Made by a program: the position numbers and the translations under genes. A DNA stretch of 64,000 bases from the NCBI GenBank assembly GCA_016931535.1, contig JAFGEP010000096.1, forward strand, positions 168,091-232,090. The letters run 5' to 3'. Position 1 is the stretch's first letter. Every line of letters begins with the position of its first letter. Positions 26,051 through 35,767 of the stretch are shown here, one piece after another. The notes under the pieces are model-generated. The model searched no databases. It saw only the letters and a program-made list of their open reading frames with translations, and was not told the origin of the DNA. Source of the stretch: Bradymonadales bacterium (GTDB taxonomy: Bacteria > Myxococcota_A > Bradymonadia > JAFGEP01).

Positions 26051-26905
26051 ATGTCGCAGCGTGAGAGGGGGGGCGAGGATCCGAGTCGATCTCGGAGCCG
26101 TCGCCTCCTGCTACCTCGTCATGGTGTGGCGGGCTGTCTGGTCTGGGTGCTGCTGCTGACAGGGACTGAAGGGCTGGCCCAGGACGACGGGATCGAAGAG
26201 CTGCATGAGGAACCCTCGGCGCCGGCCGTTCAGAGTTCTGAGGCGCAGCCTCCTGGGGACAGCTCAGGGAGGACGATCCTGACCATCGAGCCGCTCCCGG
26301 GCTCCTCTCGCGATCCGGAATCCGAGCAGGAGCGCACCGTGGTTACGCGGCCGGTCGTTGTTCCCAGCCACCTTTCCCCTGAGTACGCCTTGCGGTTGCA
26401 CGAGCTGGAGGATCGAGTCAACGAGCTGAGAGAGCAGATCTTCCGATCCAAGTCGCGTCTTGTCCTGCTGCGGGAGCAGGTGCTGAGGACCACCATCTCG
26501 GGCAGCCAGGCGGTCATCACCCATGTGAACGACATGGGGATCACCTTCACCCTGGAACGGGTGGTCTACAGCCTGGACGGGAACCAGCTGTATGTGGCCG
26601 TGGACAGCCGGGGCGACCTGGCGGATCGAGGGGAGATCGAGGTATACGGCGGAGCGGTCCTTCCCGGTCCACACAATCTCTCGGTGGAGATGATGTTCGT
26701 GGGAAACGGCTTCGGCCTGTTCAGCTACCTGGAGGGCTACCGGTTTCGCCTCCGCTCGAGCTACGCCTTCAACGCCGAGGACGGTCGGATCGTTTCCCTG
26801 CGCGTGATCGCATACGAGCAGGGAGGGATCAACCAGCCGATCGAGGAGCGGCCTGACATCCGATACGAGATCGATTTCACCGATGTCGCCTCACAGGACA
26901 AGTAA
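26051..26905 (+). CDS. Secreted coiled-coil protein, first gene of the gliding-type island
   Basis: The 284-residue product starts at the ATG at 26051 with AGGAG five bases upstream. The signal peptide (CLVWVLLLTGTEGLAQ) ends near residue 42. After an acidic Pro/Ser linker, a coiled coil (~118-145, LHELEDRVNELREQIFRSKS) leads into a beta domain (ITFTLERVVYSLDGNQLYVAV, PGPHNLSVEMMFVGNG, FSYLEGYRFRLRSSY). Homologues of this type sit beside TPR gliding genes in myxobacteria and are often mislabelled 'dihydrolipoamide acetyltransferase'; there is no lipoyl or transferase motif. The gene overlaps the next TPR gene by 23 bases. Probably a periplasmic structural component. Confidence 0.72.
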   Translation: MSQRERGGEDPSRSRSRRLLLPRHGVAGCLVWVLLLTGTEGLAQDDGIEELHEEPSAPAVQSSEAQPPGDSSGRTILTIEPLPGSSRDPESEQERTVVTRPVVVPSHLSPEYALRLHELEDRVNELREQIFRSKSRLVLLREQVLRTTISGSQAVITHVNDMGITFTLERVVYSLDGNQLYVAVDSRGDLADRGEIEVYGGAVLPGPHNLSVEMMFVGNGFGLFSYLEGYRFRLRSSYAFNAEDGRIVSLRVIAYEQGGINQPIEERPDIRYEIDFTDVASQDK

Positions 26906-29225
26906 GCCGGACCGGTCGCCAAGGGGATGGGCGATGGCCCTGATCTTGGCGGCGGGGCTTTTTCTTCCGCTCGAGGGGCGGGGTCAGCAGCTGGCGGACA
27001 GGCTCCGAGTGATGGAGCAACAGCTGGAGACCTACTCCCAGCGATTGTCCCACCTGGACAGCACTTATCTTCCGATCTCCCAGACAGACCGTCTCTACCG
27101 GTTGGAGAGCCGCCTGGCCGACGGACGGGTGCTCTTCTTGCTGGGGGACTACGCTCGAGCGGCCGTGGTGTTGCTGGATGCGGTCACCAACTGGAGCGAC
27201 CGCACCTCCCCGGGGTACGGCGAAGCCCGCTACTACCTGGCGGAAAGCCTGTACCAGGACCACAACCCGATCGCCGCTCAGGGGTACTTCCGGGAGATCG
27301 CCGACGAGCCCCGCGACCCCTTTCGGCCGGATGCCATCTTGAGGCTCCTTCAGATCGCCTTTTCCATGCAGCGTTACCAGGAGCTGGACGAGCTGGACCG
27401 GATGCTGGATGTCAGCCTCTTGGCGGGAGACCGACCGGACATCCGCTATGCCCGGGCACGGAACCGCTATTTTCGCGGCGATTTTGCGGGAGCGGTGCGC
27501 GAGTTCCAGGCGATTCCATCAGAGAGCGACCAGTTCGCGCGGGCCACCTACTTTCTCGGCGTATGCCATGTCCAGCTGGGACAGTGGGAGGCTGCCTTGA
27601 GCGCCTTCGAGCAAGCCCGTCAAGGTGCCAGTGCCTCCTCTCATCCGGATGCTCCGGAGATCGCGGATCTGGCCAGCCTGGCACTGGGCAGAGTCCATTT
27701 CGAGCGAGGAGAATACCAGCAAGCCCTGAACGCTTACCAGGCGGTTTCGCGCACCAGCAACCATTTCGACCGGGCACTATACGAGTTGGCCTGGGTGTTC
27801 ATTCGGCTGGACCGAGCCCGGGACGCCCTGCGCACCCTGGAAATACTGCTGCTGGCGGTGCCCTCGAGCCAGTTTGTGCCCCAGGTCCGGCTTCTCCAAG
27901 GAGACCTGTTGATCCGGGCGACCGAGTACCAGCAGGCCAGGGAGGTGTTCGATACCACCGTACGGCAGTTCGGACCGCTGGCCGATCAACTGGCCACGCT
28001 GGTCGATGAGAGGACGGATGCTCAGCTGTACTACACGGCCTTGATCGATCCCGAGTCGGGCACCTGGAGGTTGCCGGATCTGGCCCGTCAATGGGTTGCG
28101 GATGACCAGGACATGCGACGGGCACTGGAGCTGATCGAGACCCTGGAGGCGGAAGCCGCCGAGATCCGAGAAGCGCGCGACATCATCACCGAGCTGCAGG
28201 CCGTGCTGAATTCGAGCAGCCGGGTCGAAGTCTGCTCCGAGCTGGAATCGGGGTACGGGCAGGCCATCGAGATCCGGTTCGGACTGCTGACGCAGTCGGC
28301 GGATCTGGCCGAGATGGGGCGAGAGCTGCTGACTCCCGCCGCTTCTCCCGAGCAGCGTGCCGACCTGGAGCGTCTCCGCCAGCGCCGCATGGACCTGGCT
28401 CGACAAATGGCCGCCCTGCCCATGACCTACGACACGATGGTAGCCAGGGAGCGGTCGGTCGAGGGGAGCCTCCAGGAGCTGGAAATGGAGCTGTACCGGC
28501 TCGGGTATGCGTTGGGTACCCAGCGGATGCAACTGACGGCCATGCGGCAGCAGTTGCGGGAGGATCGGGAGAGCGGGCTGCGATCGGAAGAGGAGGCTTG
28601 GCAGATCGGCGCGATGCTGGATGGTCTGGAGGCCTCTCTGGAGGATCTGGATCGGGGGCGAGAGGGATTGAGGCGGGTGGTGGAGCTGGAACGGCTGCAG
28701 ACCGGAGTGGGAAGCATCACCGGCTCCCAGGAGGGGGGGGTGATGGGCCAGACGCAGCAGGCGCTGGAGCGGGAGTGGCAGGCTCTCTTCAGACTGGCCG
28801 AAACCGTTCACGCCCCCGCCAGGCCGGAGCTGGAGCAGATGGGGGCCATCCGGGCCCGGATCGATGAGCTGCATCGAGAGCTGTCGGATTTCTTCCACCG
28901 GATCGACCGGGTGGTCGAGGAGCGGACGGCCGAAATCGTCAGGCAGATCTCGGTGCAGAGCGCCCTCTTGGAGGAGTACCAGCAGAGGCTGGATCGATAC
29001 CAAGCCGAGGGGGAGCGTCTCTCCGGTCTGATCGCCTATGAGAACTTCATCGCGGTGCAGCAGCAGTTCGGGCAGATGGTCCTGCAGGCGGATGTCGGCA
29101 TTATCGACGTGGCCTGGAGAGAGAAGGAAGACCGGACTCAGCGCATCAACAACTTGCTGGGCGTTCGCGATAGCCAGATCGAGCTTCTGGATACCGAGTT
29201 CCGCGAGGTCCTGCAGACCGAGTGA
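26883..29225 (+). CDS. Periplasmic TPR protein of the gliding-type island
   Basis: The 780-residue product has an N-terminal signal (ALILAAGLFLPLEGRGQ). Residues ~50-370 contain tandem TPR-like helical pairs (LFLLGDYARAAVVLLDAV, LAESLYQDHNPIAAQGYF, LGVCHVQLGQWEAALSAF, LGRVHFERGEYQQALNAY). From ~400 to the end it is long helical coiled coil. The TPR-then-coiled-coil layout resembles GltC-type periplasmic gliding proteins, although length and order differ and the assignment is not firm. A run of eight G at 28733-28740 lies in the coding sequence. It overlaps the preceding gene by 23 bases and is followed by the next after 9 bases or more. Confidence 0.72.
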   Translation: MSPHRTSKPDRSPRGWAMALILAAGLFLPLEGRGQQLADRLRVMEQQLETYSQRLSHLDSTYLPISQTDRLYRLESRLADGRVLFLLGDYARAAVVLLDAVTNWSDRTSPGYGEARYYLAESLYQDHNPIAAQGYFREIADEPRDPFRPDAILRLLQIAFSMQRYQELDELDRMLDVSLLAGDRPDIRYARARNRYFRGDFAGAVREFQAIPSESDQFARATYFLGVCHVQLGQWEAALSAFEQARQGASASSHPDAPEIADLASLALGRVHFERGEYQQALNAYQAVSRTSNHFDRALYELAWVFIRLDRARDALRTLEILLLAVPSSQFVPQVRLLQGDLLIRATEYQQAREVFDTTVRQFGPLADQLATLVDERTDAQLYYTALIDPESGTWRLPDLARQWVADDQDMRRALELIETLEAEAAEIREARDIITELQAVLNSSSRVEVCSELESGYGQAIEIRFGLLTQSADLAEMGRELLTPAASPEQRADLERLRQRRMDLARQMAALPMTYDTMVARERSVEGSLQELEMELYRLGYALGTQRMQLTAMRQQLREDRESGLRSEEEAWQIGAMLDGLEASLEDLDRGREGLRRVVELERLQTGVGSITGSQEGGVMGQTQQALEREWQALFRLAETVHAPARPELEQMGAIRARIDELHRELSDFFHRIDRVVEERTAEIVRQISVQSALLEEYQQRLDRYQAEGERLSGLIAYENFIAVQQQFGQMVLQADVGIIDVAWREKEDRTQRINNLLGVRDSQIELLDTEFREVLQTE

Positions 29226-29234
29226 CCGTGAGCC

Positions 29235-32200
29235 TTGCGCCGAAAGAAGCACTCCATGACCCTTTTCCACCACCATCGGTTCCACCCACCAGGGGCTACT
29301 CGGTCCAAGGGTGCGCGCGCGCCGCATGGTCGATGTCGTTTTTGTCCGCGGCAGGCCGCCCGCCTGGCGGTGGGGGTCGCGCTGACGGTCGTCTGGTTCG
29401 CGCCGGCCATCGAGGCGCAGCCAGATCCCCGGGTGGATCAAGAGGGATGGGAGCAAGAGGAGCTGTCGCTCCCCGAGTCGGACCGCACCCTGTCGGAGCC
29501 GATCCCCAGGCCGGCCGACGCGACCCCGGAGCTGCTGCAACAGTTGGAGGGGTTGGAACGAGCACTGGCCGCCTATGAAAGCGAGGTGGCGGAGTACCTG
29601 GCGAATCTCGCCCAGATGGTGGACCTGGCCTACCAGGGGCGGCAAGAGGCGCTGCGATCTCAGTTCGACGAAGAGATCGAGAGGCTGCGGCAGGAGGAAC
29701 GGGCGATGCGCCAGGAGGCCATCGATGGGCTGGAGCGTTTCGTCGAGCGCTATCCCGACCACTCACCCGAGACGCCAGACGCTCTTTTCCGCCTCGCCGA
29801 GCTGTACTTCGAGCAAGAGAGCGACGACCGCATCCGGGCGGATGCCGACTACCAGGAGCAGCTGGAGCGGTACGACCTGGGGATCATCCCCGATCGTCCG
29901 GAGGAGCCGAGGCCCGACTACCACCGGACCATCGCCACCTTTGCCCGGCTGATCGAGGGGTTTCCCGATTATCGCCAGGTCGACGGCGCCTACTACCTGA
30001 TGGCCTACTCTCTGCTGGAGATGCGGCGCGAGGAGGAGGCGGCCGGGGCCTTGCGCACGCTGGTGGCGGAGCACCCGCGCAGCGATTTCGCTCAGGAGTC
30101 CTGGTTGCGGATCGGGGAGTACCTTTTCGACATCAACGAGTACGAAGAGGCGGCGGTCGCCTACCAGCGCAGCCTGGAGTACGGCGCCAGCCGCTGGTAC
30201 GACAAGGCGTTGTTCAAGCTGGGCTGGTCCTGTTACCTGGCGAACCGGTATGACGAGGCGATGCGGCATTTTGGCGGGTTGATCGCCTACTACGAGGGGA
30301 TGGAAGGCGAGATACCCGGGGCGCTGCGAGAGGAGGCCTTGCAGTACATGGCGGTGGTCCTGTCTGAAGAGGATTGGGACCTGGACGGGGTTCGCGACCA
30401 GGAAGCCGGCATGCCCCGTGTCCGCCGGTACCTGGCCGGGAATGCCGCTTGGGAGCAGAACGTGTGCGATCGGCTGGCCCGGGTCTGGTTCGACGGGGAG
30501 CGGTACGAACTGTCGATGGAGATGTACCGGATGATGCTGGAGCGCTGGCCGTCGGACCCGGAGAACCCCCAGCGTCACGAGCGGATCGTGGCCTGCCTGT
30601 CTCGACGCGGCCAGTTCGACGCCGCCTTTGACGAGCAGATGGCGATGAACGCCTTCTATCGACCTGGCAGCGCCTGGTACGAGGCCCAGCGGGAAGCGGG
30701 CCGTTTTCGGGCCATGGCCTATGCCCAGGAGCTGGCGCGCAACACCCTGCTGGATGCAGCCCGGTATTACAACCAGCAAGCGGACACCTACCGGGACCAG
30801 GCCATCAACGATCCCGCCCTGGAGAGCGAGGCGATCGCGCGATACCGGATGGCGGCGGAAGGGTATGCCGATTTTCTCCAGCAGTATCCGGCCGATCGGT
30901 TGGCCTACGAGGTTCGTTTCTACTATGCCCAGGCCTTGTACTACAGCTTCGAGTTCGAGCAGGCCGCCCGCCAGTACGCGTTGGTACGCGACACCGAGGG
31001 GCGGAGTGAACGGCGGGAGCTGGCTGGGTACCAGGTGGTACGGTGTCTGGAAGAGGCACTCTACGAGGAGATCCAGCGGGGCAGCCTGGAGGCCAGAGCG
31101 CTGCCGACCGCAGTGGGGGTCCAGGCTCAGATCCAGGAACAGGAACGGCAGGATGTGCGGGAGGTGAGGGCTCCCGAGGCGATACCAGCGCTTTCGATCC
31201 TCCTGGTCGAGGCCTATGATCGCTACCAGCAAATGGGGCTGCACAACGCGGACGATCCGACGACTCAGGGGCGGTTCGCCTTTCTGGCGGCCAAGCTATA
31301 CTTCGACTACTCCCACCTGGAAGAAGCGCGGGCCCGTTTCATCACCATCATCGAAAACCCGGCCTACGCCTGCCAGGACGATTCCATCTACGCGGCGGCT
31401 TTTCTCATCGAGACCTTTCGCCTGGAGGACGACTACCAGAGCCAGGAGATCTGGAGTCAGCGGCTGGCCGCCATCGACCGGGACATGTGCGGGGAAGAGC
31501 TCGACACTCGGCTGTTGACGGAGTTCCAGGCCGAGGCGGAGGTGTATCGCCTGGGGGCCATCTTCGCCAGCGCGGAGGATCTCTTTCAGGCCGAGCGGTA
31601 TGAAGAGGCCGCCATGGAGTACGTCCGCCTGGTCAACCAGAACCCGAGAAGCGATCTGGCTCCAGCCGCCCTGAACAACGCTGCCGTGGGGTACGAGTAC
31701 CTCCGGCGCCATGAGGCGGCGATGGGGCTGTACCAGCGGATTGTCAGCGAGTATCCCGGCAGTGAGCACGTCAACCACGCGCTTTGGCGACTGGCGGAGA
31801 ACAGCCGCAAGTTCTTCGACTTCGACCGGGCCATCAATACCTACCTGGTGCTGGCCGATCGGGAAGAGGACCAGGATCGGGTGCAGAGCGCCCTGTTCCA
31901 GGCAGCGCGGCTCCAGGAGATGCGCAACCAGTTCTCGCGGGCAGCAGCCACCTACGAGGGGTTCGCCACTCGGTTCCCGGAAGCGGACAGAGCCCCACTG
32001 GCCTTCTACCAGGCAGGGTTGATGCACGAGCGGGAGGGGCGCTTCACCGACATGGAGCGCGTCTGGGGCAACCTCAGGCGAACCTATGCGAGCTGGCCTT
32101 CCACGGCGCAGATCCCCATGGACGCCCTCGTGCTCGATTCCCTTCGCCGCACCGCCGACTACTACGCGCAGCAGCTCCAGGATCGCCAGCGAGCCCGCCA

Positions 32201-32942
32201 GCTATACCAGATGCTGGTCGAGGAGTTCGAGAGACGGCGCCCTACCGATATCGACAGCCTGTTCGCTGCCGGCAAGGCCCGTTTCAGCCTGGTCCAGGAA
32301 GCGTTCGAGGTGTGGAACTCGGTGGCCTTCGAGGGGGACGTGGCTCGCCAGCGCCGGATCTTCCAGGAGCAGATCGCGGGCATCCGTCCCCTGGTGAACT
32401 CCTACAACACCGTCATCTCCATCGGGAGCGCCGAGTGGACCATGGCCGCCTACTTCATGATCGGGCGCGTCTACCAGGCCATCGCCGACAAGCTGTATGC
32501 CGCTCCGGTCCCCGCCGAGATCGCCGAGGACGAGGTCATGGCGGAAGCCTACCAGATGGAGCTGGAGGAGTTCGCCAGCCAGTTCGAGGACGAGGCGGTC
32601 GAGAACTGGCGTGTGGCCATGGTGGTCGGCCAGGAACTGGCCATCGTCAACGAGTGGACCATTGCGACCATCCGGGAGCTGAATCGATACCTGGGGTCGG
32701 AGTTTCCCCTGTACAAGGAGGAGCCGGTCTTTTTCCAGACCCGGATCTTCTCCCCGCCTCCGCTGGTCGGAATGGATGGGCGTTTCCTCACCGCACCCCG
32801 AGTGGTGCCGAGCCGGTCTCCGCGGGGTGGCACCCCACCGCAGCCCGGCATCGAAGAGCTGCAACCGGAGCCGGAGCGAGAGGACCGGCAGCCCGAACCT
32901 CGGGACGTGGGACAGCAGGAGGGGTTCCTGGAGGAGCTATAG
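29235..32942 (+). CDS. Very large periplasmic TPR protein, GltD/AgmU-like
   Basis: Up to 1235 residues. The start is TTG 29235 or, more likely, ATG 29256. A signal peptide (AARLAVGVALTVVWFAPAIEAQ) ends near residue 55. An initial coiled coil (~90-160) is followed by ~1000 residues of TPR-like repeats (for example ALFRLAELYFEQES, AYYLMAYSLLEMRREEEAAG, WLRIGEYLFDINEYEEAAVAYQ, ALFKLGWSCYLANRYDEAM). The C-terminus is Pro/Glu-rich. Size, export and repeat content match Myxococcus GltD (AgmU), the periplasmic scaffold that spans the envelope with the motor. It is followed 6 bases later by the GltE-like gene, in the same order as gltD-gltE in Myxococcus. Confidence 0.78.
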   Translation: MRRKKHSMTLFHHHRFHPPGATRSKGARAPHGRCRFCPRQAARLAVGVALTVVWFAPAIEAQPDPRVDQEGWEQEELSLPESDRTLSEPIPRPADATPELLQQLEGLERALAAYESEVAEYLANLAQMVDLAYQGRQEALRSQFDEEIERLRQEERAMRQEAIDGLERFVERYPDHSPETPDALFRLAELYFEQESDDRIRADADYQEQLERYDLGIIPDRPEEPRPDYHRTIATFARLIEGFPDYRQVDGAYYLMAYSLLEMRREEEAAGALRTLVAEHPRSDFAQESWLRIGEYLFDINEYEEAAVAYQRSLEYGASRWYDKALFKLGWSCYLANRYDEAMRHFGGLIAYYEGMEGEIPGALREEALQYMAVVLSEEDWDLDGVRDQEAGMPRVRRYLAGNAAWEQNVCDRLARVWFDGERYELSMEMYRMMLERWPSDPENPQRHERIVACLSRRGQFDAAFDEQMAMNAFYRPGSAWYEAQREAGRFRAMAYAQELARNTLLDAARYYNQQADTYRDQAINDPALESEAIARYRMAAEGYADFLQQYPADRLAYEVRFYYAQALYYSFEFEQAARQYALVRDTEGRSERRELAGYQVVRCLEEALYEEIQRGSLEARALPTAVGVQAQIQEQERQDVREVRAPEAIPALSILLVEAYDRYQQMGLHNADDPTTQGRFAFLAAKLYFDYSHLEEARARFITIIENPAYACQDDSIYAAAFLIETFRLEDDYQSQEIWSQRLAAIDRDMCGEELDTRLLTEFQAEAEVYRLGAIFASAEDLFQAERYEEAAMEYVRLVNQNPRSDLAPAALNNAAVGYEYLRRHEAAMGLYQRIVSEYPGSEHVNHALWRLAENSRKFFDFDRAINTYLVLADREEDQDRVQSALFQAARLQEMRNQFSRAAATYEGFATRFPEADRAPLAFYQAGLMHEREGRFTDMERVWGNLRRTYASWPSTAQIPMDALVLDSLRRTADYYAQQLQDRQRARQLYQMLVEEFERRRPTDIDSLFAAGKARFSLVQEAFEVWNSVAFEGDVARQRRIFQEQIAGIRPLVNSYNTVISIGSAEWTMAAYFMIGRVYQAIADKLYAAPVPAEIAEDEVMAEAYQMELEEFASQFEDEAVENWRVAMVVGQELAIVNEWTIATIRELNRYLGSEFPLYKEEPVFFQTRIFSPPPLVGMDGRFLTAPRVVPSRSPRGGTPPQPGIEELQPEPEREDRQPEPRDVGQQEGFLEEL

Positions 32943-32948
32943 ACCGCA

Positions 32949-34313
32949 ATGCAGAGGGGAAACCGGCAACAGAGGAGCGAGCGTGGGCCGTATTGGGCCT
33001 TGCTGGCCGTCTTTTTGATCACCTGCGGGGGAGGGGAGGCGCACCGGCGCGTGGGCTCGGAGATCGAGATCCAGCCCGCCGATCGATCGGCGCAATCTGC
33101 AGCGGTTTCCGATTCCGCAGGCGAAACGGAGGGGCCGGGCCCCGGCGTTCGACCGATCTCTCCCGAAGAGGCCCGGATCGCCATCGAGGAGGCGGCCCGC
33201 GCCCTGGATGCTGGCAACCTGGAGCAGGCGCGCAGGTGGCTGGAGCCGATGCTGGACCATCCCGAGTACGCCGCGGTTGCCGAGTATAACCTGGGCGTGT
33301 TGAGCCAGCTCGCCGGACAGGGGTTCGAGGCCGATCGCCATTACCAGCGGGCCCTGGACGCGGAGGAGACCCTGGCGCCCGCGCTGACCGCGCTGTTGCG
33401 GCTGAGACTGTCGCAGGGCGACGTGGATGGGGCGGAGCTTGCCTTCCAGCGCGCCTTGCGGACCAGCGGTAACGCCCTGGGGATACAGGCCATCGGCCTG
33501 TTCCTCCCCCTGCATCGAGGGGAGTACGAGCGGACCATCCAGCTGGCGCGAGAGATCCTGCTGGCTCAAGAAGGCAACATCGATGCCCACCTGGCCCTGG
33601 CATTGGCCTACCATCACCTGCACCAGTCGGAGCTGGCCCGCTTCGTCCTGGATACGGCCCTGGAGCGGGAGCCCGAACGGGTGGACCTGTGGCTGGCGGT
33701 CGCCATGATCCAGATGGAGGAGGGCAACCACGCCGCGGCGATCACCAGCTACCGGCGGGTTCTCGATCTGGACCGGCGTTCGGTCGAAGCCCACAACAAC
33801 CTCGGGGTGCTCCTGCATCGGGCCCGGAACGAGGAGGAGGCGGTCGAGCATCTGCGCCGGGCCATCGCCCTGAAGCCCGACTTCCTGGAGGCCTACCTGA
33901 ACCTCTCCAACTCCCTCAAGGCCATGGGAGACCTGGAGGGAGCGGAGCGGGCCATCCGGGAAGCGCTGCGGATCGATCCCGCCTTCTGGAAGGCATACTT
34001 CAACCTGGGGTTGTTGTACCTGGATACCGACTTTCCCCGGATGAGCGTGATCGAGCGGCTAGAAGCGGCGGTCGAGGCCTTCACCCGCTACCGAACGGGG
34101 ATGGGACCCGCTCTGGCTCAGGATGATCGGGTAGAGGAGTACATCGACGAGGCCCTGGCGCGCATCGATGCGGAGCGCCAGTTGGCCCGGTTCGGTCCGG
34201 CCGGTGCGTCGGACGAGGAGTTCGAAGAGGAGCAGATCGAGCCGGAGGAGCTCGAGGATCTCACGGGAGATCAGACCGACCAACCTTTGGAGGAGGAGTG
34301 GGAGCAGTACTGA
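32949..34313 (+). CDS. gltE: TPR lipoprotein, GltE/AglT-like
   Basis: The 454-residue product has GGAGGAG upstream of its ATG. The N-terminal signal ends in LITC followed by GGG, an acceptable lipobox. After an acidic linker, residues ~75-400 are canonical TPRs (AEYNLGVLSQLAGQGFEADR, AHNNLGVLLHRARNEEEAVE, AYLNLSNSLKAMGDLEGAER, AYFNLGLLYLDTDFPRMS), and the C-terminus is very acidic. Myxococcus GltE (AglT) is a TPR lipoprotein next to GltD and GltF; order and architecture agree. It would link the periplasmic GltD scaffold to the outer membrane. Confidence 0.8.
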   Translation: MQRGNRQQRSERGPYWALLAVFLITCGGGEAHRRVGSEIEIQPADRSAQSAAVSDSAGETEGPGPGVRPISPEEARIAIEEAARALDAGNLEQARRWLEPMLDHPEYAAVAEYNLGVLSQLAGQGFEADRHYQRALDAEETLAPALTALLRLRLSQGDVDGAELAFQRALRTSGNALGIQAIGLFLPLHRGEYERTIQLAREILLAQEGNIDAHLALALAYHHLHQSELARFVLDTALEREPERVDLWLAVAMIQMEEGNHAAAITSYRRVLDLDRRSVEAHNNLGVLLHRARNEEEAVEHLRRAIALKPDFLEAYLNLSNSLKAMGDLEGAERAIREALRIDPAFWKAYFNLGLLYLDTDFPRMSVIERLEAAVEAFTRYRTGMGPALAQDDRVEEYIDEALARIDAERQLARFGPAGASDEEFEEEQIEPEELEDLTGDQTDQPLEEEWEQY

Positions 34314-34426
34314 GGGGATGGAATCGAACGCTTCGGCTGGGAGAAGATCACGACGGTCGGGTCGAGTCGAAGAGGGGGCGGGCGGCGGCGAGTGGTTCTC
34401 GAGGTTGCCGGCCGGAGAGAGGAGCC

Positions 34427-34678
34427 ATGTTGCGCCAGTTGATCCTGTGGTGGTTGGGGATGTCGCTTCTGGTTGGAGGGGCGGTGGGAGCCAGTGCCCA
34501 GCAAGTCAGAGGGTCACATCGCGTGATCCAGCTGGGAGAGGAGGTGGTCCAGGGCCGGATCGAGAAGCCGGAGGCATTTTATATCCTGAGGCCGACCAAC
34601 CTGAACTACGAGGGGGTCGCGATGCAAGAAACGTTCATCCCCGAGCTGTTGGAGACCGTGACCGAGCCGCCATTTTGA
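34427..34678 (+). CDS. Small secreted GltF-like protein
   Basis: The 83-residue product has GAGAGAGGAG before its ATG. A signal peptide (LILWWLGMSLLVGGAVGASAQ) is cleaved after ~25 residues. The mature ~58 residues hold a short conserved-looking block (VVQGRIEKPEAFYILRPTNL), a pattern I associate with the small periplasmic GltF-type proteins that sit between gltE and the TolQ/TolR or gltG genes in myxobacteria. Position and size support that assignment. Its role in the complex is unknown. Confidence 0.65.
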   Translation: MLRQLILWWLGMSLLVGGAVGASAQQVRGSHRVIQLGEEVVQGRIEKPEAFYILRPTNLNYEGVAMQETFIPELLETVTEPPF

Positions 34679-35066
34679 TCCTGCCAGGGTCTGGGGGTCG
34701 GTGTGATAGGGGGGGTCGTCGGGAGCAATGGACCCAGACAGCGGTGGCGGTCGTCGCAGGAAGGTGACTTTTTCGGTCTGGATTGTGGAGGAAAAGAGAA
34801 CGCGAGCCGATTGAGACAAGGGAGGGATCGTTCTCCTGCAAATCTCTGGTCAGGCCAGATGGCGTATGGTATAGAGTCCCGACTGCCTGGGGGCTGTGCC
34901 GCTTTTCAGGGGAAAGGGGGCCGGTTTTTTTCCGAGGTAGGGGGAAAGAGACAGGATCGAGAGGAGTCGTCACCCCAGGTGGCGAGAGGATATTGCAGGG
35001 AGTTTTCGCTTCGGGATGTGGCCCGGATGGTGACGGGTCGATCCCCCACTGAAAAGGAGAGTATCG
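34679..35066 (+). other. 388-base intergenic region before the TolQ/TolR motor genes
   Basis: No open frame here resembles a gene. A promoter candidate lies at 34847-34875. The region is purine-rich on the plus strand and contains a T7 run (after GGCCGG) without a clear stem before it. The long spacing suggests that the motor genes are transcribed separately from the TPR genes. Confidence 0.4.
34847..34875 (+). promoter_or_regulatory. Candidate promoter of the motor operon
   Basis: TGGTCA (34847-34852), a 17-base spacer and TATAGA (34870-34875). This would give a 5' leader of ~185 bases before the TolQ-like gene. Confidence 0.3.
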
Positions 35067-35720
35067 ATGGGCGAGATTGCCGAGGCCTTTGAAACCGGTG
35101 GCGTGTGGATGTACATCATCCTGGTCGTTTCCGTGATGGCCGTGGGAGTGATCATCGAACGGTTCATCTTCCTGTTCTTCAAGTACAACATCAATGCCAC
35201 GGCATTCATGGCCCAGATCCAAAAGCTGGTCATGGCGAACAACATCGACCGGGCCATCAAGCTGTGTAATGCAGCACCGTCGGCGGCTTTGCCCAAGGTG
35301 GTGAAGGCCGGTCTGACGCGGGCCAACAAGGGGGAGATCGAGATCCAGAACGCCCTGGAGGAGGCGACCCTGGAGGTGGTTCCGCAGATCATGAAGCGGA
35401 CGCCGTCGCTGGCCGCCCTGGCCAACATCGCCACCCTGCTGGGTCTGTTGGGGACGATCATCGGTCTGATCAACGCCTTCCGGGCGTTGGAGAGCGAGCA
35501 GGTGGCGGTGGAGGATCGCCAGAAGCTGTTGTCGCAAGGCATCGCCTTGGCGATGAATACCACGGCCTTTGGCTTGATCGTGGCGATTCCGTCGCTTTTG
35601 GCCCACCTTTTCCTGTCAGGAATGACCAAGAAGATCGTCGATGAGATAGACCAGCACTCGGTCAAGCTGGAGAACTTGCTGGTCTCCCGCGGCAAAAGCC
35701 TGGCCACCCCCACCGAGTAG
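35067..35720 (+). CDS. TolQ/ExbB/MotA-family proton channel subunit (AglR-like)
   Basis: The 217-residue inner-membrane protein has AAAAGGAGA upstream of its ATG. There are three membrane helices: ~11-35 (VWMYIILVVSVMAVGVIIERF), ~115-140 (ALANIATLLGLLGTIIGLI) and ~160-185 (MNTTAFGLIVAIPSLLAH). The GTIIG turn and the NTTAFG block are the family landmarks for the proton path. AglR-AglQ-AglS in Myxococcus form the proton-driven gliding motor; the two TolR genes that follow make this the same kind of set. Confidence 0.9.
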   Translation: MGEIAEAFETGGVWMYIILVVSVMAVGVIIERFIFLFFKYNINATAFMAQIQKLVMANNIDRAIKLCNAAPSAALPKVVKAGLTRANKGEIEIQNALEEATLEVVPQIMKRTPSLAALANIATLLGLLGTIIGLINAFRALESEQVAVEDRQKLLSQGIALAMNTTAFGLIVAIPSLLAHLFLSGMTKKIVDEIDQHSVKLENLLVSRGKSLATPTE

Positions 35721-35767
35721 TCGGCGGGGCAGAGGACAGGGGATCGGGTAGTTAGGAGAGCATCGCG

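Noticed and set aside
28733..28740. G8 run in the TPR gene as a phase-variation site
   Set aside because: Similar G8 runs occur in mfd (50283-50290), the LivJ-like gene and intergenic DNA, as expected at this GC content; no frameshifted copy is seen.
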